From Ceratodon purpureus (Eukaryota; Streptophyta; Bryopsida; Pseudoditrichales; Ditrichaceae), in assembly GCA_014871385.1 (NCBI GenBank), contig CM026426.1:73646303-73710302 (forward strand): a stretch of 64,000 bases of DNA, in the 5' to 3' direction. Numbering within the stretch: the stretch's first letter is position 1; the number at the start of each line of letters is the position of its first letter. Of the stretch, positions 11,715 to 23,043 are shown piece after piece. A model generated the notes under the pieces. That model was not told where the DNA came from and did not search any database. It was given only the letters and a program-made list of their open reading frames with translations. Made by a program: the position numbers and the translations under genes.

Positions 11715-13602
11715 ATGGCCACACAACCCAAGAGAAGGAGCCAAGACGGGACAGTGGGTCTCCGAAAGATCCACGTGGGTGTCCTCAGCAATGCAGAGGA
11801 GGGCTTTGACCTAGAAGAAGACTTTCAGAGGATGGGCTGCGGTGGTTTGTTGAAGAAATCTTGGAGGGTGCAAAGCCAGGCTATGGTGAAGGAATTAACT
11901 ACTGGGCGAGTGGATCCGCGGTACGCGACTACTGTTCGAGGGCGGCCTGATCGATGGAGTGCGGAGCTCTGGACAGGAGTCTACGGGTTTCCAACCGGAG
12001 GTGAGGGCATGGCATCCAAGAAGGACGACTGTACCAGAGGTAAGTTTGCCCATAATTTGGATGCGAAATATAGGTATAATGTGAAGGACTGTAAGGACAA
12101 GAGGGAAAGGAGGGTCTTGGCATTCTTAGTGCCGATCATGAGTCTCGAGAAGCCTTACAATGTAACTCTCACACTAGCCACTACTATTCTTCTCTCCTTC
12201 TCGGGGGAAAGAGTAGTGGACTGAGGGAATATCATAGGGGAGGTGGTTCACAAGCTGGCCACGGCCACCAAGCGTGGGCAGCCGTCCTACATTGGGCCTT
12301 TCCTCTACCACTTGTATGAGCACGGAAACCTGCTCACAGAAGAGGAGACTGTCCAGTGGGCGGGCCTCCAGATTATGAGGGAATTGCAGACCACTGACTC
12401 GGAACCCAACCTCGGCCCGGAAGAATCAAAGGAGGAGGAGGTCGTAGAGGTCAGTACCGAAGAGCAGCCAGCGGCAAAGAAGAGAAAGACGACGGAAGGG
12501 ACGCCTGCAACGCGGACCAGGTCCGCCACCCGAGTTGTGGAAGCGGGAATGGCCGGTCAGCCTAGAGGGGAAGTGTCACTGGATGCCATCATCCGCGACC
12601 TAGAGGGGGTAAGAGATAGGTGGATGGTTTATGAGATTCAGCTATAGCAGTTGGGAGCAATAGTAGGGAACCCTCCGTGCGAAACCTTAGTGACAGCAAT
12701 CCGAGAAGCGGTACAGGATCCACGCCACCAGCGGAAGTTGGAAGGGAAGGTGGACCAACTCACAGCGGAAAATCAGAAGATCTTGGAGAAGCTTGAGAAG
12801 GTAGAGGCGGAGAAGAAGGAGCTCTAGAAACAGATGAGGGAGACTGCCAGCGTCACAAGGAAGGTTATGGACACGGTGGGAGTCCCCGGGGATGTATGGC
12901 TCAACGCCATGATGTTTGATGCAGATTTGAAGAACGCGGGCCACGTCTCTGGGACCAAGTTGGTTCCCTTTGTTATGGATCAAGGGAGCAAGATGGACGT
13001 GGCCCTAAGAGCACTGATGACTCTGGTGGCTACTTTGGATTAGCTGTTCCCATCATCAGATGAGTCTTCGGATGATGAGGGGACTTCCTCGAGTTCAGCT
13101 GAGAAGACCCCGGGAGGCACAAGGGCAGTAGGGGAAACCGAGGCAGCGGAAGAAGAGTATATTACGGACATTACTGCCCCGAAACCCTGTTTCCGCCCCT
13201 GTGACAGTGGATCTCAATTCCACCCCGGCTATTTCCACCGGCAATAAGGAGACCCGGAGAAGCGGCCACGTGGCAGAGGTATCACCGCCTAGCCCTTCAG
13301 TGACTTTCGAGGTAGTTTCCAGAAACCCGCCGCCACTTTTTTCGATGAAAAAGCAAGTGCCACCGGCCACTGAGCCCCGTGATCCGCGGCAGCCGGAAGT
13401 CAGTCAGCTGGCAGCCCCACTTGCGCCGGATTTCTCGGAATTGAAGGAGCGCGCCGCCGAGATCTCCGGCCCACTTGGCCACGATGCGACAGTAGGACCG
13501 CCACTAGCCTCAGTGGCCGCAAAAGACAAGTTGGGCCGCAAGGAAAAGCTGAAGCTGAAGAAGATGGAGGCCAAGGAGAGGAAGAAGAGGGGCAGTGGGT
13601 AG
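11715..13602 (+). pseudogene. Gag-like / plant-transposon-domain ORF, broken
   Basis: Reading from MATQPKRRSQ, one frame continues across four stops: TGA 12222-12224, TAG 12645-12647, TAG 12825-12827 and TAG 13041-13043. A one-base shift near 13170-13200 follows, then the frame runs to 13602. The segment KPYNVTLTLATTILLSFSGE and IGPFLYHLYEHGNLLT resembles the plant transposon domain found in gag-like proteins of some plant retroelements. After it come an acidic linker, an NLS-like AKKRKT, a coiled coil (QLTAENQKILEKLEK) and a Lys-rich tail. No zinc knuckle, protease or polymerase follows, so this may be a gag-only element nested in the CACTA element. The family is inferred; the decay is seen directly. 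Confidence 0.5.
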
Positions 13603-15592
13603 ATTTTAGGACTCTATTTAGGAGTTACTTTTGGTAGAAAGCTGCGGATGCAAGTAGTTGTGGTAGGTAGATAAGGGTTGTTAGATTAGTTAGACTTTAT
13701 TATTTTTGTCTTTTTGCTAGTTTCGGGCCTTGGCTCTTCGGGTAGCAGAGAGTCAGCCTGCTGCCACGTGGCCCGTGAATCTGATCACGCGGTCCGGGGC
13801 TCAGTAGCTTAAAAGGAAGAACCCTCGGGGTTTTCTCTCACCATTTTGCGATGTTTGTGTTCTTTTGTTCAATTCAGGCTTTATGTTTTACTCCACATTT
13901 GTCTTGAGTTGTTTTCTTGAGTGCATGAGCAAAGTGAGTGGTCCCTCTTTCCCATTCTTGATGTTTCCGAGTTTGCACCGGTCCCCTACCGCTGTGTAGG
14001 TTAGTTAGGTTAGTATTCCGTGTTAGGTCAGTTCGGGCTGTGAGCCTCTATTAAGCAAGGTTTAAACATCCCTAGTTCAAGCCGTTGCTCTCATGCAAGG
14101 GGGTACTTGGTGAGCTAGCAGCCACCCCTATTTAGGATTGGTGTACTCGCTTAATCGGTTCGGTATCACCCCTTGTGCGGAAGGTGCTAGACGGAGGAAT
14201 ACTAAGGGCGGAAAGGAGGAGAGGGCGGAAAGTGGGAGTGGAAGATACCAGACTTGGGTGCGGAGGGAGTACTCCAGCACAAGGATACTTGGGGATTCGA
14301 AGGGGGTACTTCGGTACAAGGATTTGAGCTATCACCATTTCCACAATCCACCCTAGCATCGGAAGCGTGGAAACGTGGCCCTACTCTGTGTGACCTGCGG
14401 AACACAGCATTGTACCCATTGTGAAGGTAGTGGCCCCTTTCCGCATTTCCACCCCTTCTGAGGGAGTGGTACGAGACTTGAGTGGGACAGTTTTCCGCGA
14501 GAAAGTTGCCCCCATCGAAACACCAGGCGGAGGGAGTATTAGTGTAGGAGTACGTGAAGTAGGGAGAAAACCCTGACAAATCAGTGGACAAATTAGATTT
14601 CGTGGCCTTGGGTGTTTCTTGGGTTTGTGTTTGGGATTTTTATGTCTTTTCTTTAGATTATATCTTCTCTCAGTTGTGTTTGAACCCGTAGGTTCTTCGT
14701 GGGAACGAACTTGGCGTGGTTTTAGCGTGTTAAGCGTTATTTAGGTTATTTAACTGAATACGTTACCACCGTGCTACGAGAAGTCAAGAGAATTTAATGA
14801 ACGATGTTTGTTGTTGACTAACATCATGAAAGGACCTCTTGACATTTAAAACAAACCAAGTCAACTGACACCTTCATCATCAGGCCAGAAGAACAGAATA
14901 CGATTCTGTAGTGATTTCCTAATGCATTCATAAAAGTGAACCCGCTCATACCAGACAAGTGAACCTTCGATTGGGACTCCCAAAGATGCGAGGCAATCCA
15001 AAATCATCAAGCTTCAGTTGTTTATTGGAACCCAGTAAAAGATTATTTGGTTTCAGATCTCTGCATCAAGCACCCAAAAAAACCACTATCCACCCCCGAT
15101 CAATTCTTCTCACATAGGCCACTATGAAGATTGCATGCCAATCCACGCCCTCGCAACTCCTTCCAAAGAATGATCGCCAAACAGATGCAACAGAAATTAA
15201 AACAAACAACCTACAAACTCATCCACGAAACCCTAACCACCACCGCACCCAAACTCCGAGAGAAATTCACCACTACCTTGCACGGCTTCATCCAAGCCAA
15301 GTAGTAGAGAATGCCACGTTCAACCCTAGGCATCACCACTCACAGAACAAGCCTTCCGCACCATCTCACAAGACGGAGCACATACATACATACGAGAGCA
15401 ACGGCGAAGTTTCTGATGTCTGTGACTGCGAAACATGAACGCCGAACATGAATGCAGGATGTAACGCCATGCAAAGGAGTATAGTGAGCATGTGATTTAC
15501 CTAGCATCATAGATGCAGCACAGCATCGAGCGATCGAGAGAGCGTTCATGCAAATGGAGCGCCACGACCTTCCTCGCCGAAGTTCGAGGGTT
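13603..15592. other. CACTA interior, 3' of gag-like ORF; no gene
   Basis: Contains T-rich tracts that could be the 3' untranslated part of the gag-like element. ORFs at 14202-14591 and 15340-15840 (both leftward) show no motif I recognise. Confidence 0.35.
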
Positions 15593-15638
15593 TGGTGTGA
15601 GTTTGAAATGTAGACTGGTGTGAGTTTGAAATGTAGAC
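15593..15638. repeat. Exact 23-bp tandem duplication
   Basis: The 23-bp unit beginning TGGTGTGAGTTTG occurs twice in direct succession (15593-15615 and 15616-15638). Confidence 0.8.
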
Positions 15639-15980
15639 TTTGAGTGTTTGGAATTTTACGTAGATGATCGGACCGAAAGTGGTAGAGAACAAGTAAGAAC
15701 CAACGACTTTGGTCTTCGACAAAATATTCTATTCCCGAAGATCTTCTAATGTACTCAAAGGCAACCTTCACTACCCCGGAGTGAAAACCGAGGCAATGGT
15801 AAAACCTCTGAACGCGCATCAGGTGAATTGCAGAATTCACCTACAATTGACACGTAACTGGAGAAATGAAGCTGATTTGCAAAAATGACACATTGTCATT
15901 AACTGAGTCTATTTGGACCCATTTTGGAAAAAGTGTCATTTATTGTTGTGCCTGTGAGGACAAGATTTCTACTAGTGTTG

Positions 15981-18201
15981 TGCTGCGCTCAGCTGTGCGT
16001 CTAGCACTATCCCAGAGATAAAATTTCTACTATACGGTCGCGTATCTAGAACTAGACCACAGTGCAGTTCCGAAACCACATAAAACTCGACGTGCATAGA
16101 TTGATTCACAAGAATGTAGTAGGGAGGAGTGTGGTGACTCTGGAGGGCATAGATGTTTGCCCCTTTGCCTGGATGAAGATTATGGGAGTGAGCTCCAGTA
16201 CATTTTATAGAAATGCCAAGTATGTTGGTGCTGGTTTTGAAGCTCAATTTCACAGTAATACTGGTTTACGTAAACCTTGAAATCACACAGTGGTAACAAC
16301 TGCCATCCTAGGGGCCATCCTTGACAGGCATGCCGACCACATGCCCCACAAGAGTTGTGTTCTGCCTATAGGGGAGACAGTTGTTGCTAAAGTCCTACCT
16401 TCCAGTTTCAAATGGAAGGAATAGATTCCGATCCTCGATGAACATCTAGCGGACTGTGGATTGCCTCCTATGTCCGCTTCTAACTTGAGCAAGATCAAGA
16501 GGCTTAGCTATCCAAAATATTACGCCAAACGAGCAGGAGACAACCTCGCTCGTTGCTCAAAATGTGATGAGTTCCAGTCCTAGAAGAAGTTGACGTCAAC
16601 AGGCTCTCACGCGTCCCTGTTATGGTCTAGGAAAATGAGGCTGCACAATGACTCTGCAATGGCGCATAGGGGCTTGTACTACCTAAATCAATTCAGGTCG
16701 AAGGCTACTCCTCATGAAGTTCTTACAATTATGCATGACAAGATGGACCACTCCAAGACAGCGTCGACGACCTTATTCCAGAAGGTCAAACACTTAGATG
16801 GTCTCATGAAGCTTCCTTTTGCTGTCACGGGAATGCTTGCTCATGGGCATGTGGATCAGCGTTACGCCCATTATGGCATTGACATTTATTCACACGACGC
16901 TAATTACACGGTGGGATCGTTTGCGAAGCTCCTTCGGGATCTTGAGTCACCCCCAAAAACCACCTCCACGGAACTCTTTCAAGGAAATCCGTCTCACCCA
17001 TTGTATGCTGCGCTTTTGCATGGTTCAGAGATGTGTCTGGATCCTCTTGGCCCTCTTCCTAAGGTTCCTGTTGCTGCTAAACCCTTGCCTCCCATTCTTA
17101 ACGTCCAAATGGATAAAGCTATCAGCGATAACAAGAATAGATTTGTATTTTCATTCTGGTCCCTATTAGTCACGAAGCAGTTGTTTCGCGAAGTGTACGT
17201 GAATTTCATGCTGGTCGGCCATACTCATGACGATATTGATGCCCTTTTCGGACGATGGAGCATGGCTTTGCGGAGGGAGGAATTCCCCAGGATTCCCAGG
17301 ATGCCCAGTCATGAAGTATAAAATCTTCTGTCACGACGACAACTGGTTGCCAAAAGGTGATGGTTGTGGCATCAAGTTGTGGAAGGAGGATTCAGATGGT
17401 CGCTCTTTATGGCCCCTTGGTGTTCCTAGTGCCGTGGTGCCTCGCAAGATGCGACACCTACCTGATGTGATTAAGGGGTTGTCGGGTTTTGTAGATCATT
17501 GGGAGAAGCTATCTTCGGATTCAGTCCAGTCTAGAAGAATCTATGAGCCACTCTCATACTACTGGAACGATGTTAAACAGGCTCTTGCCATCCCCTTTGA
17601 TGCACTCCCCACTTGAGAGCACGGTTTTTGGCCATCCACTCGGCTCGCTCACTTCGTCGCAGACGAGTTTCAGGACGATGGAACTTTGCGCAAGGAGTTC
17701 GCAGAGGATGATCACTTTGTTGGTCACAAACGAGATCGCCCAGGACCGTCATTTCGTGTTGCGCGAGACCTTTTTGCAGGGTACTTCTTAGCAATACAAC
17801 CCTGCGATGAAGACGTTCGTCCTTTCTGGCTTGCGAGGGCCTTGACTGACCCTTATTCAAACCCTGACTTCTCAAACACGATCAAAGTAGAGTTCTACCG
17901 TCCAATTTCCCGAGATGAAAATGTTTTGAAATTCTATACCGGCTGGGATGTGGATGGCAGAGTTCTTTGGACAGTAGAGAAGGATGTACCAGAGTCGCGG
18001 GAGATTACTGATGCATTCATAACAGCTTGGAAATCAAAAGTTAAAAAAAATGTCAACGACCGGGGGCTTGGCAAGGATCCAACGCTGAAGATCCCACTCA
18101 AACAACTGGACATTATAAAGGCCTCCTTGGAGAGATTTGTTTCTCCGGATCTGAATAAACATGAAGCTTTCAAGATGGTAGTCTTGAAGTTCTCAATTTA
18201 G
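15981..18201 (+). pseudogene. DUF7869-like transposase gene, copy 1, 3' part
   Basis: Downstream piece of the gene interrupted by the CACTA element. One frame continues across TAG 16002, TAG 16047, TAG 16053, TGA 16278, TAG 16422 and TAG 16581 to 17321. It carries the CC-x3-C start, a CSKC motif, then HDKMDHSKT, QMDKAISDNKN and VGHTHDDIDAL, the conserved block of a family I know as DUF7869. The spacing of these acidic residues suits a DDE/RNase-H-fold transposase, which is my inference. Compared with copy 2, about 60 residues after the GHTH motif are missing and the frame shifts, resuming at PVMKYK (near 17307). The C-terminal part (17686-18201) has RPFWLARALTD and IKVEFYRP, resembling a small chromatin-reader-like fold also present in copy 2. 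Confidence 0.6.
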
Positions 18202-18290
18202 TCAAATTACTTATATTTGTTTGAAGACGACTAAACAGAATTTCGTTTGTCCATTCATCCAACATTATGTTCTCTAGACCAAGGTAGATG

Positions 18291-18828
18291 TTTAGCTCGA
18301 GTCGACCTAATGAGTTCAAGCGTATTAGTTGATAGTATTTGTGTTTTGAATACTAGGAAACTACATATATTCTGATGGAGTGAACACTACTTAAGTCCAT
18401 TCCTTATTTATCATCTGTACCACATTATAGGCAGCAGTTTAGGTCAAGGCGACCTAAACTACATTTGGCGTTGAAGTTCGTACTTTACGAGTGCAGAATA
18501 CCAACAGGTCACCTATAGTTCTTCTTGTAGATTTTTACTTAGTACCCTAAAGCGTTGAATCTATATCATATGTACTAGCACATACCAGCTATTCAGGTCA
18601 AGGCAACCTAAACGACATCTAGCGTTGAAGTTCCTAGTTTGGATTTCTAAAGTAGAGCCGATAACATACATTTGTTGGAATGGTTTATACTGAAGTACGT
18701 ATGTTCTTTGATTGTATATCATATTTTCGAAACAGTAGGCAACTTTGTTGGTCGAGGCAACTTAAATGTTTATACACGTCCGAAAGGGCCCGTCACGGAT
18801 TCAACATTTAAGGAGTGTCGACCTAAAT
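18291..18828. repeat. Diverged H1 hairpins in a ~150-bp tandem array
   Basis: Copies at 18291, 18438, 18592 and 18746 are spaced 147, 154 and 154 bp, and a remnant right arm lies at 18821-18828. The copy at 18438 reads TTTAGGTC-AAGGC-GACCTAAA: both arms carry the matching C-to-G / G-to-C change relative to H1. Flanking DNA also repeats (GGCGTTGAAGTTC, AGCGTTGAAGTTC), so whole units were duplicated. The array follows DUF7869-like copy 1. Confidence 0.75.
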
Positions 18829-18836
18829 TGTATTTC

Positions 18837-18840
<4 letters not shown>

Positions 18841-18872
<32 letters not shown>
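18841..18872. repeat. (TA)n microsatellite
   Basis: About 15 uninterrupted TA dinucleotides. Confidence 0.9.
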
Positions 18873-18877
<5 letters not shown>

Positions 18878-19084
18878 AGTTTGCTTAAGATATCCCTTGG
18901 GTCCATTTCTTGTTATATGCATGATGTTCATTTAGGGTGGTTCGACCTACCTTGTATTTTTTCATTTTTTTCAAGTAAACCATCAGGTTCTTTCATTTCC
19001 CATTACTACTGTGTGATCATCTTCCAATTTAATGGAAATTGCTTATTAGCTCTTCCTTGCCAAGTATGAGACCATTGTGCCCAT

Positions 19085-19105
19085 TTTAGCTCGACCTGAG
19101 CTAAT
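19085..19105. repeat. H1 hairpin, single diverged copy
   Basis: TTTAGCTC, loop GACCT, GAGCTAAT. This is the last H1 copy seen; H2 copies begin about 400 bp further on. Confidence 0.7.
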
Positions 19106-19189
19106 GCATTATTTTGGAAGATGATAAATCTCCCAAAATAACGAATATGGTGTTGGAGACTAATCCTAATAATTTTGGTGCAATTACGT

Positions 19190-19310
19190 TAATCGAGCAG
19201 AATTGTTCGAAGTTCACAATGTGCAAATAATGTACATAATGAACAATATTTGTACATACTGTACACTTTGAGTACATGTCGTACACCATTTGTACATTAG
19301 TTAATCGTTG
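19190..19310. other. Cluster of GTAC / TGTACA motifs
   Basis: Seven GTAC cores occur in about 100 bp. Similar clusters recur at 44190-44235 and 45240-45315. The meaning is unknown. Confidence 0.4.
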
Positions 19311-19734
19311 TATTGCTTCGGAAGAGACATGACTAAGTTTAATCGAACTTGCTTGACTTAAAAACCAAAATACCGGACATCAAATTTGAGTCTCGCAGAA
19401 ATCTGAGATTGTTCGAGTGAAGTGCAAAAGTTGAAATAACAGGAGTGAAGGGATATTTAGGTAATTCTGGACAAAAAAAAGTCCAGAATTCAGAAATGAC
19501 CAATTCGAACGCAGCAGACCGCCGATGGATGGAGACCAGGGACGAACACTGTCAGAGTACATGAATACCACAGAATATGGAATGCAAAAGTGGACATCGA
19601 TATGTGCATGGGCGGAATTTGCTAGTGATGGATATATGAAACCAAAGATTGCGACATATGATGCAGAATAAGAGTTACAATGAATACTTTAAAGAATATC
19701 ATGTTGATTCCAGTATTGAAATGTACAATAGAGA

Positions 19735-19972
19735 GTCGGCATCCCGCCGATAATAGAACACGCTAAACTAACTAGTCCCGTAGCACTTTGAGTCATTAAG
19801 TCCGACAACATTAAGTCTACATCCACCACTATGTACCAAGTTGACGTAAATCCTATCACATTATAACCTACTCGAGGAACTATTTCCCTGAAAGCATAGC
19901 CGTAAGGTCAATGAGTAAATCATATATTTGAAGGCCGCACAAACGGATTGACCAAGTTGGCGAGCAGCCGAT
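19735..19972. repeat. H2 hairpins, first two clear copies
   Basis: 19735-19751 reads GTCGGC-ATCCC-GCCGAT and 19956-19972 reads GTTGGC-GAGCA-GCCGAT. A weaker copy lies near 19511-19526. All keep a 5-nt loop. They lie 3' of the FCP1-like ORF at 20039. Confidence 0.75.
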
Positions 19973-20038
19973 GGAAGGTGTTCAATTGGTCAGGAGGAGG
20001 GAAGAAGTGCAAGTTGTAGGCGAAAAAGTCCGCTTAAC

Positions 20039-20745
20039 TCAGTCCCAGCAAACTTCAGTCCAGTCCACTCGTGCACGTCCAAAATTTCTCGCAACTTCAA
20101 TTGCCCAGTGCACTTGCCCCGGCCTACACGCCTGCGCCATATACTCCGGTACAGATCTGAACTTGTGCAAGGGATATACCAGAGGAAGGATATCTATAGC
20201 AATGTTAGGTATAACGCTGTAATCGTTCGGAAAATTTAGATGACCCTGAAAAGGCCAAGGAATGTAGCACATACAGTTTGGTGTCTTCCGCAATGACCTC
20301 GGGTCAACATCCACAAATAGCACCTGATCTAGTTTGCAGACGTTACGAGACTGTACCTTGGAGCAAACTTGACATAACGTCTTATAACTCCAGGGGAAAT
20401 TCATTCGGTCGATAAGGTCACTTCTGCTATACACGAAGGACAGCCTCTCCATTACATTGGCCGGCAGAATATGTGTGAGTAAAGGCTTCAGTTCTCCCAA
20501 GGGCATCTTTGACCAGAGACCAACATGGAAATGCAAGAAAAGCATGTCGAAAAGCATCTTCAAACCTGGGCGCTTCACTACATTCCGATGCGTATCCCAT
20601 GGCAAAGCCTCTATCCTGGGATCCACATAGCAGAGAAGGCCATTGACGCATAGGACAATACGTTTCTTGACATGATGGGGTGGACCGTGAAGGCATTTGA
20701 AATAAAACGAGGAACCGTGAAGAATATGAAGTGCAATCAGTGAAG
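20039..20745 (-). pseudogene. FCP1-like (NIF-type HAD phosphatase) relative, copy F1
   Basis: The open leftward frame carries KKRIVLCVNGLLCYV, then VVKRPGLKMLFDML and VLFVDVDPRSLRK. This is the order of the FCP1/NIF phosphatase domain, which dephosphorylates the RNA polymerase II C-terminal domain: catalytic DxDx motif, RPGL segment, and D-D/P motif. In active members the first motif is D-L-D-G; here it reads C-V-N-G, so the nucleophile and the second Asp are both gone. If expressed it would be a pseudophosphatase. No start codon with good context is visible, so it may be an exon or a 5'-truncated copy. It lies downstream of the related copy F2 on the same strand, separated by an H2 hairpin. 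Confidence 0.6.
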
Positions 20746-20798
20746 GAAATCAAGGAACAAGACGAAGTATATGAAAGAAATGGACTACATTCAAAGTC

Positions 20799-20815
20799 GT
20801 CGGCAACCCGCCGAC
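20799..20815. repeat. H2 hairpin
   Basis: GTCGGC-AACCC-GCCGAC, between the FCP1-like copies F1 and F2. Confidence 0.85.
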
Positions 20816-21025
20816 AAAACGATGCATTGAAGAAACCTCAAAGGTAAATGTGCAGCAAGGGAAATCTCATGCATGGATCTACAAAAAGAAGTACCAAACT
20901 GCAGCACTGGAAACAAATGTGTGGTGCAGGGAAGTTCAGAAAGGGAACAGTCTCTTCGTATTTAGCTAAAGAGTGTAAAGTATCATATGTGATTTTTTAA
21001 ACAAGTTGCGCCGCTGGAATAGGCT

Positions 21026-21715
21026 CTAATCAGTCGGCAAACCGCCGACGTTAGAACTACCAGGGGCCTCCGAAGGACAAGGTAAATTCACAAACCAAGA
21101 TCCAGGATTACCCGGGACGTCAAACCCGCATGCATGAGAAGGAATAACCTCCCTATACTTCTCGTATTCGCGAGATTCTGGAAAAAGACGTGGCTTCCCC
21201 ACGCTAGAATTCTTCCTACAATATTCCTGGACATCCAATCCTGACTGCTTAAGTCCTGCAAGGAATGGTGTAACTACCCTAGTTAAATAGGGATTGGGGG
21301 TGGGTTGAGGTTCTTTGCACTCTGCAGAGTCCCAGAAAAAAGAATTAGGATGGACAGCACTAAATGGATGATTAAGTACATTCCTATAAGGGCGGTCGTC
21401 TACCAGTAGGGTATTCTGGACACTGGCGCCTGATCGAGCCAGTAGCCTAGTGTCGCAGAAAAGTCTATCCAAACGCTTCAACAAGTACTCCCGTTTTCCA
21501 TTCGAATTATTTCTTGTCGAGATATCACACCAGTATCCTGGAAGGCGTCTGTAATTGCTCCTGAGCAAAGGATGAATGGCTAACAGCTTCTGGTAGTGAC
21601 GATCGAGATTCTTTTCAGAAACCGTGGACCAAAAGACTACCTCAAAATTGGCCGTGCAGAACTCTAGAAATGAAAGAAGTCCAGGTCTAGCCCGGATATG
21701 AATTTTGTCTTCAGG
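21026..21715 (-). pseudogene. FCP1-like phosphatase relative, copy F2, N-terminally truncated
   Basis: The leftward frame opens at 21715 after two stops and begins PEDKIHIRARPGLLSFLEFC, then FEVVFWSTVSEKN, and later TLLVDDRPYRNVL and AVHPNSFFW. These match the FCP1/NIF domain from its RPGL segment to the conserved VDD-P motif. The catalytic DxDx segment upstream is absent, so it is either in a lost exon or deleted. The C-terminus ends in VGGLPTD, which is encoded by an H2 hairpin (21033-21049). So this hairpin lies in frame at the very end of the coding sequence. Confidence 0.6.
21033..21049. repeat. H2 hairpin at 3' end of F2 coding region
   Basis: GTCGGC-AAACC-GCCGAC; on the minus strand it encodes VGGLPT just before the stop. 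Confidence 0.85.
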
Positions 21716-22485
21716 TCATCACCGATATACCCGTGGGTAAGTATAAGTGCCGGGTTAGGGTGTTTTATGGCATGTATATTACTTATAATAAGTGTAATTT
21801 TTTTTTTCTGTACAATTCCCGACACTGCTGTTACTCCAAACAAGTAACCAGATAATGAACAAGAAGATCAGAGCAATGATTTTGGTTACTGTTTCACATA
21901 GGTTCCTCTATTATGTAGCATCAAGCAAAAAAAGGAAAACAACATGGAACAGAAGTTCAAAGCATTATAGATACATGGTTGCTAATCACAACACACAAAG
22001 AGGAGCTTCGGTTCAAATTCAAAGGGGATCGGCACTCTCTACAAGACGGCACACAAACAAACCAACTCATTCATTACTCCGGAAACAAAGTTTCAAAACA
22101 GAATTAACTCCTGGGCCTACAGATTCAGTACTGGTATTGTTCCGAAGTTGGACAAGCAATTTAAACAGGTTTCTTGACAAAGAAAAAGTGTTCAATAACA
22201 CACAAAAAAAGTCCGAGCTCTAATTCACATCCGTAGAGTACGAGATCCTCTCAGCCGCAGTCTCAAATGAACCTGATACATGACAAATCCCACAGCATAA
22301 GAAAAAAGACATCGGGCATTTGATGGCAAGTAGATTGCAAAGAAACTGACAGCCGCAATGAAAACAATTTAAACAGCAAGGGCTGTGGAAATCATACGCA
22401 AGTACAAACCGAGACAACTACATGGGAAGCAAAATGGAAGAGCAGCATCAAATGAAACATCGGAGAAAGGGTTTGGAACGTACCT
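21716..22485. other. No supported gene
   Basis: A 122-codon rightward ORF (21855-22223) is rich in Lys, Ser and Thr and has no motif. The stretch may hold 3' sequence of the leftward F-box-like ORF. Confidence 0.35.
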
Positions 22486-23043
22486 TCAGAAGCGTTTGGA
22501 GCGCTTCTCCGGTGTGACCCAAACAGTCTCCAGCAACTCCTTCCCATCTCCTGGAATCACTTGAACTTCGACCATCCAACCGCTCATGAGGAAGGCCAGG
22601 AGAGAGTTGAGTTTGGCGTTCGAGAGCTCCCCCAAGGGCTGGGTCCGAAGCCTCATCGGCAGGGGGGTCGTGAAGGACCAGGATTTGGTGAAGACGGCAA
22701 CGGCGGTATCAAACTCCGCCAAACAAATACCCTGGCGGTGAAGCAACCAGTTTCTCCCGGCAACAGGCAGATGGAACTTGCGCAAGGATGGAGCGGCGCG
22801 CAATGCAGCGTACTCTACACGGGAGCGGATCGCTGCGTTCCACTCCTTGGACAAACATGCAAGTCTCGGGATGAGCTCCAACAACTCGCTCCTATCAACG
22901 TTGAGGCGATCGACAGCAACCCAAGGATCTGCGGGAGCACACGCAAAGTCGAGGACGTGATCAATTAGAACATGGCACGCCACCATGTCAAAGCAGCATC
23001 GCTTGTTCTTTGCACACTTCACAATCCAGCGAAGGTCAGACAT
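22486..23043 (-). CDS. F-box-like small protein, 185 residues
   Basis: I chose MSDLRWIVKC at 23043 as start; an upstream ATG at 23262 would add a low-complexity Ser/Leu-rich stretch that looks like 5' leader. The product has Cys-rich positions near the N-terminus (CAKNKRCCFDMVAC) and then LIPRLACLSKEWNAAIRSRV, which resembles the second half of an F-box (leucine, then C-S-K-x-W). The frame is intact, unlike nearly all neighbours. Role unknown; an adaptor in ubiquitin ligation would be the guess for a true F-box protein. It could also be accessory cargo of a surrounding element. Confidence 0.4.
   Translation of the reverse strand: MSDLRWIVKCAKNKRCCFDMVACHVLIDHVLDFACAPADPWVAVDRLNVDRSELLELIPRLACLSKEWNAAIRSRVEYAALRAAPSLRKFHLPVAGRNWLLHRQGICLAEFDTAVAVFTKSWSFTTPLPMRLRTQPLGELSNAKLNSLLAFLMSGWMVEVQVIPGDGKELLETVWVTPEKRSKRF

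Larger units (their letters stand above)
8770..15977. mobile_element. CACTA (En/Spm-type) DNA transposon, 7.2 kb
   Basis: The left end reads CACTAGTAGAAATC and the right end is its reverse complement, a 14-bp terminal inverted repeat starting with CACTA. Flanks are TCG (8767-8769) and TTG (15978-15980), a 3-bp target duplication with one C/T difference. Removing the element and one duplicate restores the reading frame of the DUF7869-like gene. Subterminal sequences repeat motifs of the form AAATGACA / TGTCATTT. I find no TNPA/TNPD-like transposase inside, so it is probably non-autonomous and has collected other insertions. Confidence 0.85.

Noticed and set aside
10873..14600. LTR pair around the gag-like ORF
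   Set aside because: I looked for matching TG...CA ends on both sides and found no convincing direct repeat by eye; a self-alignment of 10-15 kb would settle it.
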